A stretch of 31,652 nucleotides of DNA from Anaerolineales bacterium UBA3082 (GTDB lineage Bacteria > Chloroflexota > Anaerolineae > UBA7937), in contig DFBK01000059.1 in NCBI GenBank assembly GCA_002366595.1, forward strand, positions 1,797 to 33,448, in the 5' to 3' direction. Under the pieces are notes generated by a model that was given only the letters and a program-made list of their open reading frames with translations, ran no database searches and had not been told where the DNA came from. A program made the position numbers and the translations under genes. Positions 30,675-31,652 of this stretch are shown here, piece after piece (position 1 is the stretch's first letter; every line of letters starts with the position of its first letter).

Positions 30675-31232
30675 TTATGGACTGAGCTCGTACCAGAAAT
30701 CTGATATAAAGCCGCGGGCGTCCGCCTGGAAGACCTGTCGAACGATTTCTGGTGCGCCCTTCTTGCAGCGCCACTCATAGACTGTTTCGCGGCCCGTTAC
30801 GTACGCTGGAATGAATTCAGCGTTCGGATTCGCTTGGCAAAAGTCGGCTTCCTCTGGCGTTGGCGTGAGACTCATGTCGGCCTTGGACATACATGGCAGA
30901 TTCGCACCGACCGTACAGGCATAGACCTTTGCATCCATGCAGCGCCAGAACGAATTCTGGATGAACCAATCCAATGGGGCGTCGGGGGACGCGTTAGTAG
31001 CCTTCATCAGACCCTTTGCAATCACTTCCGGCACTTTTGCCCCGGCATAACGGGCATCTGGCGCATCGATTGTTCCGATGGCGGCACAGTAGGCAAAGGG
31101 ATCTCTATATGTTGCTGCTTGTGTAGATGAGGGTGCAGAAGTGGGTCCCGGCGCGCCGATTGATGAACAGGAAATCAGATTCAAAGCGATGAGAAGCAGT
31201 ATTGTGTACTGCAGCAAACTTATGCGTCTCAT
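30675..31232 (-). CDS. Small lipoprotein of unknown function
   Basis: 185 residues. The signal peptide ends in a lipobox, NLISC at about residue 22, followed by a Ser/Pro/Thr linker. The mature domain has six Cys in all, in pairs that could form disulfides, and segments PFAYCAAIGTIDAPDARYAG, PLDWFIQNSFWRCMDAKVYACTVGANLPC, VYEWRCKKGAPEIVRQVFQ and a terminal GFISDFWYEL. Start: ATG 31232 behind AGAGGAGG. A homologous family exists in bacterial secretomes but I cannot name a function. An extended -10 (TGTTACACT, minus strand, TACACT at 31283-31288) could drive it. Confidence 0.7.
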   Translation of the reverse strand: MRRISLLQYTILLLIALNLISCSSIGAPGPTSAPSSTQAATYRDPFAYCAAIGTIDAPDARYAGAKVPEVIAKGLMKATNASPDAPLDWFIQNSFWRCMDAKVYACTVGANLPCMSKADMSLTPTPEEADFCQANPNAEFIPAYVTGRETVYEWRCKKGAPEIVRQVFQADARGFISDFWYELSP

Positions 31233-31349
31233 AGCACCTCCTCTACTGGTTACTTATGAAGCCTCTCTGCCTTCCTTGCCATAGTGTAACACATTTCCGT
31301 CTTCTTGTGTATCCTTCCTTCACGGCTAACCCGTCCTATCGTAGGACCG

Positions 31350-31652
31350 CTATTTTTTCACCCTTTCATTTACCTGGGATTTCAGATACGCCTCTATAAA
31401 CTCATCTATCTCCCCGTTGAGAACGGCCTCCACATCTCCCACCTCGTAGCCTGTCCGATGGTCTTTCACCATAGTGTAGGGGTGGAGAACATAGGAGCGG
31501 ATCTGGTTCCCCCAGCCCGCCTCCACATGCTCCCCTTTCAGCCGCGCCTGCTCCTCATCCCGCTTCCGTAACTCCAACTCCAAGAGGCGAGAGCGGAGTA
31601 CCTTCATGGCCATAGCCTTATTCTGGGACTGGGAGCGCTCGTTTTGGCAGGC
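31350..31652 (-). CDS. prfB: Peptide chain release factor 2, C-terminal part
   Basis: The frame is open to the right window edge. The visible 100 residues are the C-terminus of RF2: CQNERSQSQNKAMAMKVLRSRL, GNQIRSYVLHPYTMVKDHRTG, and a closing DGEIDEFIEAYL-type stretch (here NGEIDEFIEAYLKSQ). The GGQ loop and any programmed frameshift near codon 25 lie outside. Recognises UGA/UAA stops. Confidence 0.95.
   Translation of the reverse strand, partial: ACQNERSQSQNKAMAMKVLRSRLLELELRKRDEEQARLKGEHVEAGWGNQIRSYVLHPYTMVKDHRTGYEVGDVEAVLNGEIDEFIEAYLKSQVNERVKK

Noticed and set aside
31336..31350. GTCCTA-CGA-TAGGAC hairpin after prfB as terminator
   Set aside because: A six-base stem with no U tract on either strand; too weak to call.

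Overview
The window is chromosomal DNA from a bacterium, most likely an anaerobic or microaerophilic, probably thermophilic member of the Chloroflexota. This is inferred from gene content and style: G+C-rich genes packed in tight operons with ATGA overlaps, frequent GTG and TTG starts, lipoproteins with Pro/Thr linkers, PQQ-type beta-propellers, paired CtpA proteases, ferredoxin-dependent 2-oxoacid oxidoreductase chemistry and short palindromic REP-like repeats. No 16S rRNA or other decisive marker is present.

Left part (1-9066). A partial beta-propeller lipoprotein lies downstream of pyrimidine-nucleoside phosphorylase (deoA, minus strand, with a clear promoter). A two-gene arsenic island follows: an ArsR-type repressor with an inverted repeat over its promoter, and the methyltransferase ArsM. 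Next come trmFO, an unrecognised and visibly A+T-richer gene coupled to trmFO, hflX, a frameshifted 3' relic of pdxA, and an orphan 2-oxoacid dehydrogenase E2 with two peripheral-subunit-binding segments.

Middle (9539-14548). Two tandem S41 (CtpA) proteases overlap each other and smpB. A multi-pass membrane protein with an unresolved 5' end follows, then methylthioadenosine phosphorylase with its promoter and intrinsic terminator.

Molybdenum section (14645-20989, minus strand). mobA, the broken 3' end of a xanthine-dehydrogenase-family large subunit, a large lipoprotein, a small HExxH metallopeptidase, moeA, mobB and a korB-type oxidoreductase subunit read as one tightly packed unit. A yqeB-family gene (molybdenum hydroxylase accessory) sits further right behind an MFS transporter. 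So molybdenum-cofactor genes survive beside a dead hydroxylase gene.

Isoprenoid and housekeeping section (21060-24604). acpP is divergent from fni and a polyprenyl diphosphate synthase, with back-to-back promoters. hemW converges on the latter with a 41-base tail overlap. A REP-like repeat cluster follows.

Right part (24891-31652). yqeB and the MFS gene are followed by small conserved proteins and an orphan OmpR-type response regulator. A four-copy, 11-bp-phased direct-repeat array then precedes a tiny Lys/Pro peptide and a rubredoxin-like zinc protein. An 8-oxoguanine-deaminase-type amidohydrolase, a gene fragment, a small lipoprotein and the C-terminal part of prfB complete the window.

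The strongest candidates for something undescribed are the phased array after the response regulator, the molybdenum hydroxylase relic inside a live cofactor operon, and the foreign-looking gene with its unusual hairpin leader between trmFO and hflX.
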